64,000 nt of DNA. It comes from Comamonas testosteroni. Its GTDB lineage: Bacteria; Pseudomonadota; Gammaproteobacteria; Burkholderiales; Burkholderiaceae_C. The DNA lies in assembly GCF_000761245.1 (NCBI RefSeq), contig NZ_AWOR01000078.1, forward strand, positions 248,001 to 312,000, given 5' to 3'. The notes beneath the pieces were generated by a model that was given only the letters and a program-made list of their open reading frames with translations, had not been told where the DNA came from and did not search any database. The translations under genes and the position numbers were made by a program. Position 1 is the first letter of the stretch, and each line of letters begins with the position of its first letter. Positions 60,498 to 64,000 of this stretch are shown piece by piece.

Positions 60498-62629
60498 GCC
60501 ATCGTCTCTGCTTTGGCCAGATATTTCCTGGCAAAGCCCTCGTACCAGTCCAGGCAGCCGGGGTTGGCCATGGCGTCCTTGTTGACCACCTTGGCCAGGG
60601 GCTGGCCCAGCAGCAGCTTCTTGATAGGCAGCTCCTGCTTCTTGCCGCTGAGCGTGCGCGGAATCTCGGCCACGGCAAAGATATCGTCGGGCACAAAGCG
60701 CGGCGACAGCGCCGAGCGGATGGCCATGTTGATGCGCTCGCGCAGCGCCGCATCGAGTTCCACGCCCGGCCGCAGGGCCACAAACAGCGGCATATAGCTG
60801 TCTTTGCCCAGATATTCGAGGTCCACCACCATGCTGTCCAGCACCTCGGGCAGGGCTTCTACGGCGCTGTAGATCTCGCTGGTGCCCATGCGCAGGCCGT
60901 GGCGGTTGATGGTCGCATCGCTGCGGCCGTAGATGATGCAGCCGCCCTCACCAAGCAGCTTGATCCAGTCGCCATGACGCCAGACCGGCCCCATCTCAGC
61001 CGGGCCGTCGCCGCCGCCGGGTTGGCGGCCATGACCGGCGGGATACATGTCGAAATAGCTGGAGAGGTATCTTGTCCCGTCCGTGTCCCCCCACAGAAAC
61101 AGTGGCATGGAGGGAATGGGCTGGGTGCAGACCAGCTCGCCGACCTCGTCCATCACGGGCTGGCCCTCTTCGCTCCAGGCCTCGACGGCCGCGCCCAGCT
61201 GGCGGCACTGCATGACGCCGGGCACCAGGGGCAGATCGCGGTTGCCGCCGATGAAGGCCCCCGCGAAGTCGGTGCCGCCCGAGAGGTTGTTCCACCAGAT
61301 GTCGCCCCCAAGCTCACCCAAGGGGGTCTTATCGGCCTGGGACGGCCCTGCATCGCTCATCTGCCGGATCTTGCGGAACTGATCCGTGCCCCACTGCTGC
61401 ACCTCGGCAGACAGCGGCGAGCCCGTGCTGCCCAACCCGCGTATGCGCGACAGGTCGCCGCAACTGGACAGCTCAAGACCGGCCTTCATGCAGTTGGCAT
61501 AGAACGCCGCGCCCGAGCCAAAGCTGGTCACGCCGGTCTCGGCCGCGAAGCGCCACAGCGTGCCCCAGTCGGGCTTGTCCTTGCTGCCGCCAGGGCTGCC
61601 GTCGAAGATCACGCAGCTCGTGCCGCCCAGCAGGCCCGAGACCTGGGCATTCCACATCACCCAGCCCGTGGAGCTGTACCAGTGATAGCGCTCGCCCCAG
61701 CTGTTGGGCTCGTAGCTGCAGCCGATGTCGTTGTGCAGCCCCTTGAGCTGCAGGGCTACCAGCACCATGCCGCCATGGCCGTGGACTATGGGCTTGGGCA
61801 GGCCCGTGGTGCCGCTGGAGTAGACGATCCACAGCGGATGGTCGAACGCCAGCCATTCGGGCTCAAAGGCAGCGGTATCCGCATCATTTCTCGCTGTAAC
61901 GCTGGTGTAGTCTGCGGTGTCAGCTATCTTTATGGATGGATTCAGATTGGGCACCAGCACCACATGCAGCACGCTGGGCAGGCCTTGGCGCAGCTCCTGC
62001 AGGACCTCGCGGCGGTCTATGTCCTTGCCTGCGTAGTGCACGCCGTCCACGGCGATCAGCGCCTTGGGCGCTATCTGCTTCAAGCGGTCGAGCACGGCAT
62101 GGGTGCCCATGTCGGGTGCGCAGATGCTCCAGATGGCGCCCAGGCTGGCGCAAGCCAGAAAGGCGACGATGGCCTCGGGAATATTGGGCAGATAGGCCGC
62201 GACGCGGTCGCCCTTGGCGACGCCCTGGGCACGCAGATGCAGGGCCAGGGCCGCCACCTGGCGCTGCAGCTCGGGCCAGCTCAGCTCGCGCTGCAGGCCC
62301 TGCTCGTTGCGGCTGATGACGGCCGGCATGCCGGCGGCATGGGCCGGCTGGACATGGCGCAGCACCTGCTGCACATAGTTCACCTGCGCGCCCGGGAACC
62401 ACTGCGCGCCGGGCATGATGTTGCTGGCCAGCACGGCACTGTGCGGCGTGGGCGACTGCAGGTCGAAGTAATCCCAGATGCTTTGCCAGAAGGCATCGAG
62501 ATCGCTGGTCGACCAGCGCCACAGCGCGTCATAGTCGGCGAAGCTCAGGCCGCGCGTCTCACGCAACCAGTTCTGATACAACCGGATCTGGGGAATATAG
62601 GGGGCGGTGTTGTGGGAGGCACAGGACAT
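60494..62629 (-). CDS. Acetoacetyl-CoA synthetase (acetoacetate-CoA ligase)
   Basis: The 711-residue adenylate-forming enzyme has LWIVYSSGTTGLPKPIVHGHGGM (P-loop A3), YHWYSSTGWVMWN, and the C-terminal DATINRHGLRMGTSEIYSAVE hinge. The final catalytic lysine lies in RTLSGKKQELPIKKLL. The overall pattern and length are those of acetoacetyl-CoA synthetase rather than acetyl-CoA synthetase. It activates acetoacetate, allowing use of ketone bodies or polyhydroxybutyrate breakdown products, and the thiolase at 9139 could act next. An inserted loop with GPSQADKTPLGELGG is longer than usual. Confidence 0.88.
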   Translation of the reverse strand: MSCASHNTAPYIPQIRLYQNWLRETRGLSFADYDALWRWSTSDLDAFWQSIWDYFDLQSPTPHSAVLASNIMPGAQWFPGAQVNYVQQVLRHVQPAHAAGMPAVISRNEQGLQRELSWPELQRQVAALALHLRAQGVAKGDRVAAYLPNIPEAIVAFLACASLGAIWSICAPDMGTHAVLDRLKQIAPKALIAVDGVHYAGKDIDRREVLQELRQGLPSVLHVVLVPNLNPSIKIADTADYTSVTARNDADTAAFEPEWLAFDHPLWIVYSSGTTGLPKPIVHGHGGMVLVALQLKGLHNDIGCSYEPNSWGERYHWYSSTGWVMWNAQVSGLLGGTSCVIFDGSPGGSKDKPDWGTLWRFAAETGVTSFGSGAAFYANCMKAGLELSSCGDLSRIRGLGSTGSPLSAEVQQWGTDQFRKIRQMSDAGPSQADKTPLGELGGDIWWNNLSGGTDFAGAFIGGNRDLPLVPGVMQCRQLGAAVEAWSEEGQPVMDEVGELVCTQPIPSMPLFLWGDTDGTRYLSSYFDMYPAGHGRQPGGGDGPAEMGPVWRHGDWIKLLGEGGCIIYGRSDATINRHGLRMGTSEIYSAVEALPEVLDSMVVDLEYLGKDSYMPLFVALRPGVELDAALRERINMAIRSALSPRFVPDDIFAVAEIPRTLSGKKQELPIKKLLLGQPLAKVVNKDAMANPGCLDWYEGFARKYLAKAETMA

Positions 62630-62772
62630 GGCCTCAGCCTAGCGCTGCAGTCCGTGCAAGTCATTGGTGGTGGCCCCCGCAGATGTCACCTGTGCAGCAC
62701 GGATGCGCGGTCAAACCGATAATCGGGGCCTGTCTACACCGTCAACGGCGCATGCCGGCGACCCGCACCCCA

Positions 62773-64000
62773 TGTCCGCTTTGCCCACCCGCGTGCTGGC
62801 CGTCATTCCGCCGATGACGCAGCTCAACACCCCCTACCCCTCCACGGCCTATCTGACCGGCTTTCTGCGCTCGCGCGGCATCACCGCCATGCAGGAAGAC
62901 CTGGCACTGGCCCTGGTGCTGCAGCTGCTCTCGCCCGATGGTCTGCGCGCCGTGGCCGAGCGCGTCCAGAGCCTGCCTGCGAGGCAGCACACGCCTGCCG
63001 TGCAGTCCTTTGCCTCGCAGCAGGAGCGCTATCTGGCCACGATTGCACCCACGATTGCGTTTTTGCAGGGGCGAGACTCCACGCTGGCCCACCGCATCGC
63101 GGGGCGCCACTTTCTGCCCGAAGGCCCGCGCTTTGCCACGCTCGATGTGTATGAGGACGAAGAGGGCGGCGATCCGCTGGGCTGGGCTTTCGGCGCCCTG
63201 GGCCTGCAGGACAAGGCCAAGCATCTGGCCACGCTGTACCTCAACGATCTGGCCGATGTGCTGCGCGATGCCGTGGACGAGCGCTTCGAGTTCGTGCGCT
63301 ATGCCGAGTCGCTGGCCGGCAGCCAGCCCAGCTTCGATCCGCTGGCCGGTGCGCTGGCGGCAGAGCCCAATCTGGTGGACGAGGTGCTGGAGCGCCTGAC
63401 GCTGGAGGCTGTCGAGCGCCACCAGCCCACGGTGGTGCTGCTGTCCGTGCCGTTCCCGGGCTCGGCCTATGCAGCGTTTCGCATTGCCCAGACCATCAAG
63501 CGGCGCTTTCCGCAGATTGCCACCGTGCTGGGCGGCGGCTTTGTCAACACCGAGCTGCGCGAGCTGGCCGAGCCGCGCGTCTTCGACTATTTCGACTTCG
63601 TGACGCTGGATGCGGGCGAACGCCCGCTGCTGGCGCTGCTCGAGCATCTGCGCGGCGAGCGTGGCAGATCGCGTCTGGTGCGCACCTTTGTGCGCGGCGA
63701 CGATGGCAAGGTGCAGTACGTGAACATGATGGAGTCCGACATCGCGTTTGCCGACGTCGGCACGCCCACCTGGGACGGCCTGCCGCTGGACAGATACCTG
63801 TCGCTGCTGGACATGCTCAACCCCATGCACCGTCTGTGGAGCGACGGGCGCTGGAACAAGCTCACCGTGGCTCATGGCTGCTACTGGAAGAAGTGCAGCT
63901 TCTGCGACGTGAGCCTGGACTATATCGGCCGCTACGAGGGCGCCAGCGCCGCCGTGCTGGCCGACCGCATCGAGGCCATCGTCGCCGAGACCGGCCAGAC
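62773..64000 (+). CDS. Cobalamin-binding radical SAM protein, N-terminal part (runs off the window)
   Basis: The first 409 codons are visible. A B12-binding-like Rossmann domain (PTVVLLSVPFPGSAYAAFRIAQTIKRRFPQIATVLGGGFVNTELRELAEPR and YFDFVTLDAGERPLLAL) is followed by the radical SAM iron-sulfur motif GCYWKKCSFCDVSL (C-x5-C-x2-C as seen). A helical extension of about 200 residues precedes the B12 domain. Its reaction is unknown; relatives do methylations or anaerobic-type chemistry. An in-frame ATG at 62752 is an alternative start. The spacing of the first cysteine should be verified against the CxxxCxxC consensus. Confidence 0.85.

Noticed and set aside
1-64000. tRNA, rRNA or CRISPR elements
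   Set aside because: I saw no T-arm plus acceptor combination, no rRNA-like stretch and no regularly spaced identical repeats; a tRNAscan or Infernal run would be needed to exclude small RNAs.

Overview
The window is a high-GC, gene-dense bacterial chromosome segment. Gene content and protein style point to a betaproteobacterium of the Comamonadaceae, most like Comamonas: GTP-type PEP carboxykinase, Bug-type receptors, aerobic benzoyl-CoA (box) genes, beta-class GST, mnmG-rsmG-parA-parB and minCDE. Genus is inferred from general knowledge of these families, not from a search. About 60 protein genes are supported; no rRNA, tRNA, CRISPR array or insertion sequence was recognised.

Layout. 1-1723: end of a heavy-metal RND efflux operon (pump truncated by the window edge, plus lipoprotein adaptor). 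1724-6339: a DinG-type helicase gene between two unusually long, AT-rich noncoding stretches that carry clusters of DnaA-box-like 9-mers, a duplicated module of about 68 bp and a repeated octamer. 6340-15837: PagL-like deacylase, Spy/CpxP-like protein, rdgC, thiolase, copper chaperone with CueR-type regulator, chemoreceptor, old yellow enzyme, GST and FMN reductase. 15925-21801: mnmG-rsmG, a LysE exporter and parA-hydrolase-parB, sprinkled with parS sites (10479-20272). The parS cluster, parAB, mnmG-rsmG and the DnaA-box clusters together mark this part as origin-proximal, and the dinG flanks are a candidate replication origin or DnaA-titration/regeneration site.

21879-36964: mixed metabolism and envelope genes: class II aldolase, M20 carboxypeptidase, AraC/MFS divergent pair, an ECF sigma/anti-sigma pair leading into a periplasmic sulfite dehydrogenase with its cytochrome c (sorAB), lipoproteins, FAD-linked dehydrogenase, a Bug receptor with a signal-less BMP protein, EF-hand protein and cobalamin adenosyltransferase.

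37184-43977: boxC-boxB-boxA for benzoyl-CoA epoxidation and ring cleavage, with tandem BoxR-like operator repeats upstream, flanked by an HD-domain protein and threonine ammonia-lyase. 43999-64000: slipin, a 45-residue membrane protein, pckG with a clear sigma-70 promoter, two LysR regulators, metallophosphoesterase, universal stress protein, D-amino acid dehydrogenase, HpaR-like MarR regulator, exonuclease, flavin reductase, TauD-like dioxygenase, glutathione reductase, minCDE, a crotonase-fold protein, acetoacetyl-CoA synthetase and the start of a cobalamin-binding radical SAM protein.

Two families of short intergenic repeats recur. One is a hairpin placed within about 5 nt of three stop codons, always in the same orientation to transcription. 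The other is a longer imperfect element ending in AGCTATCAAAA.
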